Origin: Actinoplanes utahensis
GTDB taxonomy: Bacteria; Actinomycetota; Actinomycetes; Mycobacteriales; Micromonosporaceae
Assembly: GCF_016862455.1 (NCBI RefSeq)
Contig: NZ_BOMZ01000042.1
Location: 145,721-209,720 of the forward strand
Direction: 5' to 3'
Length of the DNA: 64,000 nt
The notes below the pieces were generated by a model that was not told where the DNA came from, made no database searches, and was given only the letters and a program-made list of their open reading frames with translations. Position 1 is the stretch's first letter; each line of letters starts with the position of its first letter. Made by a program: the position numbers and the translations under genes. Shown here piece by piece: positions 12,151 through 20,055 of the stretch.

Positions 12151-12230
12151 CTCTCCTCCTCGCCGAGACGTGTGGGCCGGGCGTGCCCCGCCCCACCCGC
12201 CGACGGTCCCGCCGAGCCCACCGCGGTCGC

Positions 12231-12249
12231 CTCATCCGGCACGGGTGAA
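12231..12249. promoter_or_regulatory. Shared 19-bp palindromic element, copy C
   Basis: CTCATCCGGCACGGGTGAA, 81-99 bases upstream of the membrane-protein gene at 12150. It matches the reverse complement of copy D in 17 of 19 positions and lies in opposite orientation to it, 42 bases away. Confidence 0.55.
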
Positions 12250-12291
12250 CCCCGCATGCACCCGGAATGACCGAAGGATCCGATTCGACGA

Positions 12292-12310
12292 TTCACCCGT
12301 ACCGGATGAG
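12292..12310. promoter_or_regulatory. Shared 19-bp palindromic element, copy D
   Basis: TTCACCCGTACCGGATGAG, 61-79 bases upstream of the DUF6325 gene. With copy C it brackets the divergent promoter region, one copy nearer each gene. Confidence 0.55.
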
Positions 12311-12370
12311 GCTCTTCCGCTCCGAGCCGAGCAGTCTGACCCCACCGCTACGAGACGGGAGAGCGATGAG

Positions 12371-12823
12371 ATGGAACTGCAGGAGATGGGACCGGTCGAC
12401 TACCTGTGCGTCGAGTTCCCCGACGGCAGCCTGAACGGGACCGCGTTCCCCCTACTGATGGACCTGGTAGATCGCAAGATCATCCGGGTGCTGGACATCC
12501 TCTTCGTCCGCCGGCGGGAGGACGGCGGCGTGGTCGCCGTCGAAGGACGGGAACTCGAACTCAGCGGGCTCGGCGCATTCCACGGCGCCGCCTCGGGCAT
12601 GCTCGGTGGCGACGACATGCGGGACCTCGGCGCGGTGCTGGAACCGGGCTCCGCCGCCGTGATCCTGGTCTACGAGAACACCTGGGCGGCGCCGCTGGCC
12701 GTCAAGCTCCGGGAGAACGGGGCGCACCTGGTCGCCGGCGGCCGGATCCCGGTGCAGTCGCTGATCGCCGCGCTGGACGAGACCGAGAAAGAGCACAGCA
12801 GCATCTCCCCCGGAGGATGGTGA
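12371..12823 (+). CDS. DUF6325 family protein
   Basis: 150 residues. Starts MELQEMGPVDYLCVEFPDG, contains DLVDRKIIRVLDILFVRR and GSAAVILVYENTWA, and ends in ISPGGW. This is the DUF6325 pattern, distantly like DUF1269 (a ferredoxin-like half plus a 'GSAA[LV]xLV' strand) but without the membrane hairpin. Function unknown. The reading frame is open far upstream, but the ATG at 12371, after GGGAGAGCGATGAG, gives the family's normal length. The stop lies 5 bases before the start chosen for the SHOCT gene, so the two form an operon under copy D of the shared element. Confidence 0.82.
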   Translation: MELQEMGPVDYLCVEFPDGSLNGTAFPLLMDLVDRKIIRVLDILFVRRREDGGVVAVEGRELELSGLGAFHGAASGMLGGDDMRDLGAVLEPGSAAVILVYENTWAAPLAVKLRENGAHLVAGGRIPVQSLIAALDETEKEHSSISPGGW

Positions 12824-12828
12824 TCACG

Positions 12829-13107
12829 ATGCCCGGACTTCTGCGTGGTATCGCCCGCACCGCTGTCGTCGCGGGCACCGCGACCGCGGTCTCCAACCGT
12901 GTCTCCCGCCGTCAGGTGGGCCGCTGGTCCCGCCAGTCCGACGAACAGCAGTACTACGAACAGCAGCCCGCCTACCCCGAGCAACCGGAACCCGATCCCA
13001 CCACGGCCAAGCTCGAACAGCTGCGCCGGCTCGGTGAGCTGAAGGCACAGGGCGTGCTCACCGACGCCGAGTTCGAACAGCAGAAACAACGGATCCTGGC
13101 CTCCTGA
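12829..13107 (+). CDS. SHOCT domain protein
   Basis: 92 residues. An N-terminal hydrophobic/basic segment (MPGLLRGIARTAVVAGTATA) is followed by a Gln/Tyr/Pro-rich linker (SDEQQYYEQQPAYPEQPEP) and a C-terminal SHOCT domain (LEQLRRLGELKAQGVLTDAEFEQQKQRIL, about 62-90). SHOCT domains are short helical oligomerisation modules found at the end of many actinobacterial proteins. ATG 12829 is 12 bases after CGGAGG; ATG 12817 and GTG 12820 are in frame but too close to that site. It forms an operon with the DUF6325 gene. Confidence 0.82.
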   Translation: MPGLLRGIARTAVVAGTATAVSNRVSRRQVGRWSRQSDEQQYYEQQPAYPEQPEPDPTTAKLEQLRRLGELKAQGVLTDAEFEQQKQRILAS

Positions 13108-13178
13108 CCCGCTCCACCCCGGAACCCGCGCCGGTCACCGTCGTGCATGCCCGCCACGGTGGCCGGTGCGCCTCTTTC

Positions 13179-13287
13179 CGTGTCGACTTCAGCCGCCATA
13201 CACGCCCCAAACCCACACGCGGGAAGGGCAGCACCCCGCGTGTCGACTTCAGCCGCCATACACGCCGCAAACCCACACGCGGGAAGG
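13179..13287. repeat. Two 49-bp direct repeats (60-bp period) with an internal 9-bp hairpin
   Basis: Copies at 13179-13227 and 13239-13287 differ at one base (13207/13267). ACACGCGGG at 13215-13223 pairs with CCCGCGTGT at 13235-13243, so a stem-loop forms across the copy junction. The repeat fills the gap between convergent genes and may serve as a bidirectional terminator; it may also be one site of a dispersed intergenic repeat family. Confidence 0.8.
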
Positions 13288-13291
13288 CGGG

Positions 13292-14341
13292 TCAGAGGCG
13301 GAGGGGGGCTGTCTCGCCGGCGAGGGCGGCGACGAAACCGCTTGTCGGCCCGTACCTCTCGAAGAGCATCCGCTGGCGCTGCGCACCGGTGCCCTCCCGT
13401 CGCAACCGCTCCACCTCCGCGTACACCTCGCCGGTGTCGCCTGCCGCGTCCAGCTGCGGGGTGATCTTCGCGAGCAGCCGGTCCGCTTCGGCGCCGGTAC
13501 GGCCCCCGCCCCGCGCCACCGCCAGCAGTCGTTCGCTGACCAGGCTGCCCGCCGGCGGCGCCACTTTCGCCCCGGCTTCGACGTCCTCGACGAGGGTGGC
13601 GACGAGTGCCCGGGTGACAGAGGCGAACAGGACGGTGTCGGCGACGCTGAGCCCGGTGTCCGCGACCCGTACCTCGATGGTCGGGAATCGGGCGGAGAGC
13701 CGTGCCAGGAAGTAGATGCCGGACGCGTCGATGGCCGTCCCCGCGGCGAGCAGCGATCGCACCTCCCGGTCGTACCGTTCGGCGCTGGGCCACACGCCCG
13801 GCGGCCGGAACGTCGGCCAGTGCAGCTGGGTCTGGTACCGGTAACTGGCCCAGCCGGTGTCGCTGGCTCCGGCGACCGGCGAGTTGACGGTGAGCGCCAG
13901 CAGGCCCGGCAGCCAGGGCCGGATGCGGGTGAGGACGGCGGCGGCCAGTTCCCGGTCGGGCACCCCGATGTGGACGTGGCAGCCGCAGGTGGCGCCGGCG
14001 GCGGTCGCCTCCGGGAACCGGCGGGCCAGTTCGGTGTAGCGGTCGTCGGCGCTGAGCGCGTCCAGCGGCCCGCCGGGGAACGGCGGTGACCCGCTGGCGA
14101 CCAGGTGGACACCGGCCGCCTCGGCGGCTTCGGCGGCGATCAGCCGTAGCCGGATGAGTTCGCTGCGCAGCTCACCGAGGCCGGTGCAGACGGATGTGGT
14201 GGTCTCGACCTGATAGGCCATGTACTCAGGTTTGATCCGGTCGTCCCCGCCGATGTTCCGCATCACGGCCGGGGCCTGTGGAGACACCGCCCCATCCGGA
14301 TCCAACAGCAGGAACTCTTCCTCGACTCCCATGGTCAGCAC
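13292..14341 (-). CDS. YbdK-type carboxylate-amine ligase (GCS2 family)
   Basis: 349 residues. It starts MLTMGVEEEFLLLDPDG, the hallmark of the glutamate-cysteine ligase type 2/YbdK family. It has CGCHVHIGVPD (about 142-152, metal/substrate site) and FPTIEVRVADTGLSVADTV near residue 225. The family catalyses ATP-dependent gamma-glutamyl-cysteine-type ligation weakly; the real substrate of most actinobacterial YbdK proteins is unknown. Cytoplasmic. The GTG start (alternative ATG 14332) lies inside the 3' end of the RDD gene, an overlap of 116 bases. A palindromic element (copy E) 35-53 bases upstream suggests its own promoter within that gene. Confidence 0.85.
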   Translation of the reverse strand: MLTMGVEEEFLLLDPDGAVSPQAPAVMRNIGGDDRIKPEYMAYQVETTTSVCTGLGELRSELIRLRLIAAEAAEAAGVHLVASGSPPFPGGPLDALSADDRYTELARRFPEATAAGATCGCHVHIGVPDRELAAAVLTRIRPWLPGLLALTVNSPVAGASDTGWASYRYQTQLHWPTFRPPGVWPSAERYDREVRSLLAAGTAIDASGIYFLARLSARFPTIEVRVADTGLSVADTVLFASVTRALVATLVEDVEAGAKVAPPAGSLVSERLLAVARGGGRTGAEADRLLAKITPQLDAAGDTGEVYAEVERLRREGTGAQRQRMLFERYGPTSGFVAALAGETAPLRL

Positions 14342-14801
14342 GCATGGAGGATGCGATCCGGGTCGTCACGGTCACCTCATCCCCGCGGGGTGAGCGCAGC
14401 ACCGACGTACGGGCCAGTTTGTCGTGAAGTCCCTGGTGGCGCCGGTCGACCAGCAGCCACAACGCCAGCACCGGCAGGTATGCCGTCAGCAGGCCGCGGA
14501 CCAGCGCCGCGTACCAGCGTGGCGGCCGGCCGAAGCGGTCGACGACGCGCAGGCCGAACACCGCCATTCCCGGCGTACGCCCGGCCAACATCCAGAAGAG
14601 CGCGCAGTAGACCGCCATGATCGCCGGCAGGAACACCACGGAGGACGTCAGCACGACCCGGGCCAGCTGCCGCCCCTCCGCGCCGAGGACCGAGGCGGTC
14701 AGCGCGAAGGTGATCGCTGCCGCCCCGGTCGTCACGGCCACGATCAGGACGTCCAGAAGGTACGCCGCCGACCGGCTGACCAGCCCGGCGTACGGGTTCA
14801 T
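14226..14801 (-). CDS. RDD family membrane protein
   Basis: 191 residues. RDD features are YAGLVSRSAAYLLDVLIVAV (Arg and Asp in helix 1), helix 2 near 49-69, GRTPGMAVFGLRVVDRFG and a third helix with LLTAYLPVLALWLLVD, followed by RRHQGLHDKLARTSVL. RDD proteins are small three-helix membrane proteins; some are ion exchangers, most are unassigned. The last 40 residues are low-complexity and overlap the YbdK gene, so the functional domain probably ends near residue 150. The ATG overlaps the stop of the upstream gene (ATGA). Confidence 0.83.
   Translation of the reverse strand: MNPYAGLVSRSAAYLLDVLIVAVTTGAAAITFALTASVLGAEGRQLARVVLTSSVVFLPAIMAVYCALFWMLAGRTPGMAVFGLRVVDRFGRPPRWYAALVRGLLTAYLPVLALWLLVDRRHQGLHDKLARTSVLRSPRGDEVTVTTRIASSMRADHGSRGRVPAVGSGWGGVSTGPGRDAEHRRGRPDQT
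14376..14394. promoter_or_regulatory. Shared 19-bp palindromic element, copy E (inside RDD gene)
   Basis: CTCATCCCCGCGGGGTGAG, nearly perfectly palindromic, 35-53 bases upstream of the YbdK-type gene. It lies within the weakly conserved 3' part of the RDD gene, which would let the ligase gene be expressed separately. Confidence 0.5.
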
Positions 14802-15229
14802 GTCGGTGTCTCGGCGTTCCCGTTCCGGGTCCAGCGCAGTGTCAGCCGATCCACCGCGTCGTCCCCGGCGGCGGCGCCGGCCCGGAACCGCCCGACCACG
14901 TCTCCGACCATGCTGTCCCGCTGCCCGCGGACCAGTGCCCGGATCCGGTCCGGTTCGCGTTCCAGCAGCTCCAGAACCCGGTCCAGCTGGATCTCCACGA
15001 CCCGGTCGACGATGGGGGAGGTGGCCAGGGCGATGATCGCCGAGTCCACGATCCGGACCCGTTCGGCGGCGCCGCGCCGGGCCAGGACGTCCAGCCGCTC
15101 GTTGAGCCGGGGGCTGGTCAGCTCGGTGGAGGCCACCGCGGTACGCAGCCGGGACAGTCGCTGCCCGGCGTCCTCCCCGGCCCGGACCAGCACACCGATC
15201 GCCACGTCACCCCACTGAGACAGTCTCAT
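14798..15229 (-). CDS. Small helical hypothetical protein
   Basis: 143 residues. MRLSQWGDVAIGVLVRAGEDAG is followed by a long amphipathic helical stretch with VEIQLDRVLELLEREPDRIRAL and RGQRDSMVGDVVGRFRAGAA, patterns seen in actinobacterial proteins of unknown function that sit beside membrane genes. The ATG overlaps the ATPase stop (ATGA) after GAGGAGG, and its own stop overlaps the RDD start. It is therefore the middle gene of a P-type ATPase, small helical protein, RDD operon. It may be an accessory protein at the membrane; I infer this from context only. Confidence 0.75.
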   Translation of the reverse strand: MRLSQWGDVAIGVLVRAGEDAGQRLSRLRTAVASTELTSPRLNERLDVLARRGAAERVRIVDSAIIALATSPIVDRVVEIQLDRVLELLEREPDRIRALVRGQRDSMVGDVVGRFRAGAAAGDDAVDRLTLRWTRNGNAETPT

Positions 15230-17943
15230 CGCCGCCTCCTCAGGAACACCTTCCGGATCTCGGTGGGCACGATCACGAGCGCCCCGGCGACCAGGCAGAT
15301 CAGCCACTGCCGGAGGTCCAGCTCGGTGGTCTGCAGCATGCGCTGGAACAGCCCGAACTCGGTGGCCAGCACGATCGCCGCCGCCGACATCCCGGTGGTG
15401 ATCACGAACCGCCGGTCGCCGAAGGTCTCCAGGCTGAACAGCGAGCGGACGTCACTGCGTACGGTCAGGGAGAAGGCCAGGTTGGCGATGGAGAACGCGG
15501 TCAGGCCCATGGTCCGGCCGGTGTCCAGGTCCCAGCCGCGGTCCGCCCACCAGATCACCAGCAGGGTGAGCCCGCCCATCACCAGGCCGAGGAAGCTCAG
15601 CCAGCCCAGCGCTCCCCTGGTCAGCAACGGCTCGTCGGACTTGCGGGGCTTGTGTTTCATGATGTCGGCCTCGGCCTTGCCGTACCCGAGCCCGACCGCC
15701 TGGAAGACCTGGGTGGTGAAGTTCAGCCACAGGCTCTGCAGCGGCAGGAACGGCACGCCGGCCGCGATGTTGCCGACGCTCGCCCCCAGGAACGTGATGA
15801 TCATGCCGACCAGCACGCCCATCTGGAAGAAGATGTACTTCTTCAGGTTGGCGTAGAGCGCCCGGCCCAGCTCGACGGCCTTGACGATGGTGGCGAAGTC
15901 GTCGTCGGTGAGGATCATCGCCGCGGCCTCTTTGCTGACCTCGGTGCCGGTGATCCCCATCGCGATGCCGATGTCCGCCTTCTTCAGCGCGGGCGCGTCG
16001 TTCACCCCGTCGCCGGTCATCGCGACGATGTGGCCCTTGCGTTTGAGCACCTCGACGAGCCGCACCTTGTGTTCCGGGGTGACCCGGGCGATGACGCCGA
16101 TCCCGTCGATCTCCCGGTCCGCCTCCTCGTCGCTCATCGCGCCGAACTCGGCTCCGGTGATCGCCCGGCCACGGATGCCCAGCTTGCCGGCGATGGTCGC
16201 GGCGGTGACCGCGTGATCGCCGGTGATCATGCGGACCTCGATGCCGGCGGCGTGCGCCTCGGCGATCGCGGCGAGGGCTTGCGGGCGCGGCGGGTCGACG
16301 ATCCCGACGAGGGTCAGCACGGTCAGGCCGTCCAGCATCTCCAGGAGGTCGCCGTCCGGGTCGAAGCCGGCCGGGTCGAAGTCCTTGCGGCCGGTCGCCA
16401 TCACCCGCAGCCCCTGCTCGGCGAGCCGGGTGTTCTCCGCCAGGTAGCGCTCGCGGAAGTCGTCGTCCACCGCGGTCAGGGCGAGATCCTCCGGCCGCGG
16501 ACGATGACCGGCACGGGCGAGCACCTGGTCCGGCGCACCCTTCACGAAGCAGCGGATCACCTCGGCGCCGTTCGCATCGGTCATCCGGTGGAAGGTCGCC
16601 ATCATCTTGTACGCGGCGTCGAACGGCAGCTCCGCCACCCGCGGATAGCGTTGCCGGGTCGCCTCGGTGTCCAGCCCGCCCTTCTCGGCGAGCACCACGA
16701 GCGCGCCCTCGGTCGGGTCGCCGATCAGGTTCCCGTCGTTGATCACCGCGTCCGAGGCCAGGATCATCGGCAGCAGGAAGTCCTCGAGGGGCACGTCGGG
16801 CTGCCCGGCCACCCGCTTGATCACCCCGTCGGTGCGGTAACCGCCTCCGGAGATCGTGTACCGCCGCCCCGGGATCGTCATCTCCACGGCGGTCATCTGG
16901 TTCAGCGTCAGGGTCCCGGTCTTGTCGGAGTTGATCGCCGACGTCGACCCGAGGGTCTCGGTGGACCGCAGCCGTTTGACGATCGCGTTCGCCTTCGCCA
17001 GCATCTGGGTGCCGAGCGACAGGATCGTGGTGACCACCGCCGGCAGGCCGGTCGGGATCGCCGACACCGCGAACGCCACCGCCGCCGTGAACACCACCGC
17101 GAACTCGTTGCCCCGCGCCAGGTTGATGGCCACCGACGCGAGCAGCGCGATCCCGGCGATCACCAGGATCTGGTTGGTGAGCTTGCTGAGCTGCCGGGTC
17201 AGCGGCGTCTCGGCGTCCTTCTCGGTCTGCAGCATGCCGGAGATCCGGCCCACCTCGGTCGCCATGCCGGTCGCGGTGACCAGCAGCTCCCCGGCCCCGC
17301 GGGTGACGTTGGTGTTCATGTACGCCATGTCCGACCGGTCGCCGAGCGGGGTGTCCGCCGCCCCGACCGGGGTGACGTCCTTGGCCGCCGGCAGGCTCTC
17401 CCCGGTCAGCGCCGACTCGTCGATCTCGAGGGTGGCCGCGCGCAGCAGCCGCCCGTCCGCCGGCACCACGTCACCGGCCTCCATCACGACGACGTCCCCC
17501 GGCACCAGCTCCTCCGCCGGGATCTCGGCGAGGGCCCCGTCCCGGCGCACCTTCGCCTTGATGATCATCATCTTCTGCAGGGCGTCGATCGCCGCCGCGG
17601 CCTTACCCTCCTGGTGCAGGCCGAGCGCCGCGTTCAGCAGGGTCAGCGCGATCAGCAGGATGCCGGTCCCCCACTGCTTCAGCGGGTAGAGGCTGCCGAT
17701 CCCGGCGGCCAGCAGCACGATCTGCATCGGATCCGCGTACTGCCGCAGGAACGAGCGCCACCACGGTTCCTTCTTCGCCTCCGCGAACCGGTTCGGCCCG
17801 TACTTCGCCCGCCGTTTCACCGCCTCCTCGGCACTGAGCCCACGCTGTCGGTCTACCTTCTCCGCTTCCAGTGCCTCCGGAACGGAGAGCACGTGAAAAG
17901 CCAGCGCCTCCTCGACTTCCGGCGCGGAGGTCATGGTGGCCAT
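15226..17943 (-). CDS. P-type cation-transporting ATPase (P2-like, cation unknown)
   Basis: 905 residues. All transport-cycle motifs are present: TGES (180-183, actuator), DKTGTLT with phosphorylated Asp340, KGAPD, MITGDH and TGDGVNDAPALKKADIG. About ten membrane helices and the N-terminal cation-ATPase domain fit the P2 (SERCA/PMR1-like) layout. The ion site is unusual. PEGLP of helix 4 is PTGLP (297-301), the helix-5 segment aligned with SERCA NVGE reads LVGM, and the helix-6 segment NxxTD reads NFTTQ. Four Ca2+ ligands are thus replaced, so Ca2+ transport is doubtful and the ion is unknown. It leads a three-gene operon, behind a tandem-repeat region. Confidence 0.9.
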   Translation of the reverse strand: MATMTSAPEVEEALAFHVLSVPEALEAEKVDRQRGLSAEEAVKRRAKYGPNRFAEAKKEPWWRSFLRQYADPMQIVLLAAGIGSLYPLKQWGTGILLIALTLLNAALGLHQEGKAAAAIDALQKMMIIKAKVRRDGALAEIPAEELVPGDVVVMEAGDVVPADGRLLRAATLEIDESALTGESLPAAKDVTPVGAADTPLGDRSDMAYMNTNVTRGAGELLVTATGMATEVGRISGMLQTEKDAETPLTRQLSKLTNQILVIAGIALLASVAINLARGNEFAVVFTAAVAFAVSAIPTGLPAVVTTILSLGTQMLAKANAIVKRLRSTETLGSTSAINSDKTGTLTLNQMTAVEMTIPGRRYTISGGGYRTDGVIKRVAGQPDVPLEDFLLPMILASDAVINDGNLIGDPTEGALVVLAEKGGLDTEATRQRYPRVAELPFDAAYKMMATFHRMTDANGAEVIRCFVKGAPDQVLARAGHRPRPEDLALTAVDDDFRERYLAENTRLAEQGLRVMATGRKDFDPAGFDPDGDLLEMLDGLTVLTLVGIVDPPRPQALAAIAEAHAAGIEVRMITGDHAVTAATIAGKLGIRGRAITGAEFGAMSDEEADREIDGIGVIARVTPEHKVRLVEVLKRKGHIVAMTGDGVNDAPALKKADIGIAMGITGTEVSKEAAAMILTDDDFATIVKAVELGRALYANLKKYIFFQMGVLVGMIITFLGASVGNIAAGVPFLPLQSLWLNFTTQVFQAVGLGYGKAEADIMKHKPRKSDEPLLTRGALGWLSFLGLVMGGLTLLVIWWADRGWDLDTGRTMGLTAFSIANLAFSLTVRSDVRSLFSLETFGDRRFVITTGMSAAAIVLATEFGLFQRMLQTTELDLRQWLICLVAGALVIVPTEIRKVFLRRRR

Positions 17944-18075
17944 CGCATGCTCCTTCCCCCCTTCACGGGGCGCTCTCCTGACGCCCGACGGCGCCTCCGG
18001 CCCCGGGCTCTTCCCGCTTCCGGTCCGCCCGGCGGCTCACGGTCCGCCCGGCTCGCGCTCCGGGCACGGCATCAT

Positions 18076-18130
18076 CTGGTACGGCCTCACCTGGTACGGC
18101 CTCACCTGGTACGGGCTCACCTGGTACGGG
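18076..18130. repeat. 15-bp tandem repeat (CTGGTACGGSCTCAC, 3.7 copies)
   Basis: Units begin at 18076, 18091, 18106 and 18121 and differ only at one C/G position. The array lies between the end of the DUF6069 gene and the ATPase start, 133-187 bases upstream of the latter. Each junction reads CTCACCTGGTACGG, close to the left half and core of the shared element (compare CTCATCCGGTACGG). It may therefore be an array of related protein-binding sites. Confidence 0.8.
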
Positions 18131-18138
18131 CGAAGCAC

Positions 18139-18636
18139 TCAGCCGTACTGACCGGGACGAGGCCGCGGCGCCGGCCGCACGACGACCGGGATGACAGCCG
18201 TCTTGGCCGTTCCCGCCACCAGCGACCCGATCGCCATGCCGAGCACGAAGTTCAGCCCCGCGGTGTACATCCGGGACCCGAGGCTCTCGTCCGTCACGAA
18301 CGGCGCGAGCATCGCCACCACCGTGGCCAGCGCGACCACCCAGCCGAAGAACCGCATCGGCCGCGGCGTGGTCAGGATCAGCACATGGATCAGCCCGGTG
18401 GCCGCCAGCGCCGCCAGGGCGGCGCCCAGCGCGTACCAGCCGGTGGAGGCGTCACCCCAGGTGCCCTCCCCTTTCGGCGCGAGGACGTCCACCCCGAACA
18501 GTCCTCGGCCGAGCAGTAGACCGGCGATCGCGATCAGGGCCGCCACGGCTGCCGTCGCCGCACCTCCGGCCCATAGTTTCCCGGCGTTGATCGTGGGACT
18601 CGGGCGCGGGTCTCCCGGCGGGTACATACCGGACAT
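18139..18636 (-). CDS. DUF6069 family membrane protein
   Basis: 165 residues. A Pro/Gly-rich head (MSGMYPPGDPRPSP) is followed by four membrane helices (about 22-45, 60-80, 91-110 and 122-145) and a basic C-terminus (VVVRPAPRPRPGQ). This matches the DUF6069 family of unknown function. ATG 18636 follows GGAGGAGG by five bases and is preferred over an upstream in-frame start. Shared-element copy F lies 64-82 bases upstream. It is transcribed toward the ATPase operon and could read into it, about 195 bases away. Confidence 0.8.
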   Translation of the reverse strand: MSGMYPPGDPRPSPTINAGKLWAGGAATAAVAALIAIAGLLLGRGLFGVDVLAPKGEGTWGDASTGWYALGAALAALAATGLIHVLILTTPRPMRFFGWVVALATVVAMLAPFVTDESLGSRMYTAGLNFVLGMAIGSLVAGTAKTAVIPVVVRPAPRPRPGQYG

Positions 18637-18699
18637 GAGGTCCTCCTCCAGCAACACGAACTGCCGGAACAGAGCCTCTCCGCCACCCCTCTCCCCCAC

Positions 18700-18718
18700 C
18701 TCATCCGGCGAGGATGAA
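18700..18718. promoter_or_regulatory. Shared 19-bp palindromic element, copy F
   Basis: CTCATCCGGCGAGGATGAA, 64-82 bases upstream of the DUF6069 gene, the same distance as copy B from the DUF1269 gene. Both arms match the consensus. Confidence 0.55.
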
Positions 18719-18759
18719 CCACCACCCGCACCGCCCGCCACGGTCGGAACGCCACCGTG

Positions 18760-20055
18760 TCACGGCGAGTCGGCGGCACCCTGCCGAACGGGGTCGCCGG
18801 GCTCGGGGCCGGCTGGACCGCGGGCCGGGGCGACGCCGCGCAGCGCCGCCTCGACCCGGCGGTTGCTGGTCATGGTCGCCGTGACGGCGGTCATGGTGAG
18901 CAGGAGGCCGCCGGCGGTGTAGAGCGGGGTGCGCACGTCGAACGTGGCGGCCAGCCAGCCGCCGAGGAAGGCGCCGAACGGGGCGGCGCACATGGCGAGC
19001 ATGCGGGAGGTGGAGGTGACCCGGCCCATCAGGTGGGCGGGGACGATCGCCTGCCGCAGGGAGGGGGCGAGCACCATCGTGGCGCCCATGCCCGCTCCGC
19101 AGACGGCGAGCGCGATGCCGGCGACGTACGGATCCGGGGCGGCGGCCAGTCCGAGGACGGCAAGCCCTTCGACCGCGGCCGTGCAGGTCAGCGCGGTGCC
19201 GGTGCCGAGTCGCCGGCCGAGGAAGGAGGCGATGCCCGCGCCGACCAGACCGCCGGTGGCCTCCGCCGTGAGGAGCAGACCGAAGCCGACGGTGGCGAGG
19301 CCGAGACGGTCGTGCGCGAAGAGCGCGAGCACGGTCTCCACGGCGACGAAGGCGATGTTCCCGACCGCCGGCCGCAGCGCGAGCCCGAGCAGCAAGCGGT
19401 CCCGGAAGACGTACGCGGCGCCGGCTCGCGCCTGCCGCAGCAGCGACTCACCGGCCTGTGTCACGGGCCGGGACGTGGCGGGCAGCGACCGTACGAGCAG
19501 CGCGGAGAGTGCGAACGACACCGCGTCGGCGAGCAGCGGAACCGCCCGCCCGAGCGCGAGCAGCGCACTGCCCGCGGGCGGCCCCGCGAAGCCGGACGCG
19601 GCGGTCTGGGTGGCGCGCAGACGGGCGTTGGCGCGCTCCAGCAGTGCGGGGTCGCGGCCGAGCAGATCCGGCAGATAGGCCGTGGCGGCCGTGTCGAAGA
19701 AGAGCCCGCCGAGGCCGAGCAGGAAGGCGACCGCCGCGAGCAGGGGAATGCTCAGAACGTCGAGCGCGGCCGCCGCCACCGGTATCGCCAGCAGCACCGC
19801 GCGCGCCGCGTCCGTGACCCACATCGTGCGCCGACGGTCCCAACGGTCCACCAGCGCACCGCCGAGCACCCCGAACAGCAGCCACGGCAGCGTCCCGGCG
19901 GCCGTGACGACGGCAAGCGCCATCGGATCCCGTGTCAGCGTCAACGCGAGCAACGGCAGCGCGGCATGCGTCACCCCGTCACCGAACGAGGAGATCGTCT
20001 GCGCGGTCCACAGCCGCCCGAACCCGGTCGGCGACTTCCCGGCGCCCGAGATCAT
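18760..20055 (-). CDS. MFS transporter (EntS/MFS_3-type exporter)
   Basis: 431 residues with about twelve membrane helices. The motif-A-like loop is LVDRWDRRRTMWVTDAAR, and LLGLGGLFFDTAATAYLPDL with LLERANARL are typical of the MFS_3/enterobactin-exporter-like group, which export siderophores, drugs or metabolites. The substrate is unknown. Its ATG overlaps the stop of the ArsR-like regulator gene (ATGA), so the pump is very likely controlled by that regulator and the palindrome at 20594. The last 25 residues are polar and disordered. Confidence 0.88.
   Translation of the reverse strand: MISGAGKSPTGFGRLWTAQTISSFGDGVTHAALPLLALTLTRDPMALAVVTAAGTLPWLLFGVLGGALVDRWDRRRTMWVTDAARAVLLAIPVAAAALDVLSIPLLAAVAFLLGLGGLFFDTAATAYLPDLLGRDPALLERANARLRATQTAASGFAGPPAGSALLALGRAVPLLADAVSFALSALLVRSLPATSRPVTQAGESLLRQARAGAAYVFRDRLLLGLALRPAVGNIAFVAVETVLALFAHDRLGLATVGFGLLLTAEATGGLVGAGIASFLGRRLGTGTALTCTAAVEGLAVLGLAAAPDPYVAGIALAVCGAGMGATMVLAPSLRQAIVPAHLMGRVTSTSRMLAMCAAPFGAFLGGWLAATFDVRTPLYTAGGLLLTMTAVTATMTSNRRVEAALRGVAPARGPAGPEPGDPVRQGAADSP

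Noticed and set aside
13179..13287. CRISPR array
   Set aside because: Only two copies, no regular spacers and no cas genes; the same holds for the arrays at 18076 and 63008.
15652..18519. A 955-codon frame on the + strand opposite the P-type ATPase
   Set aside because: The same shadow effect; its translation is His/Arg/Gly-rich and lacks any family pattern.
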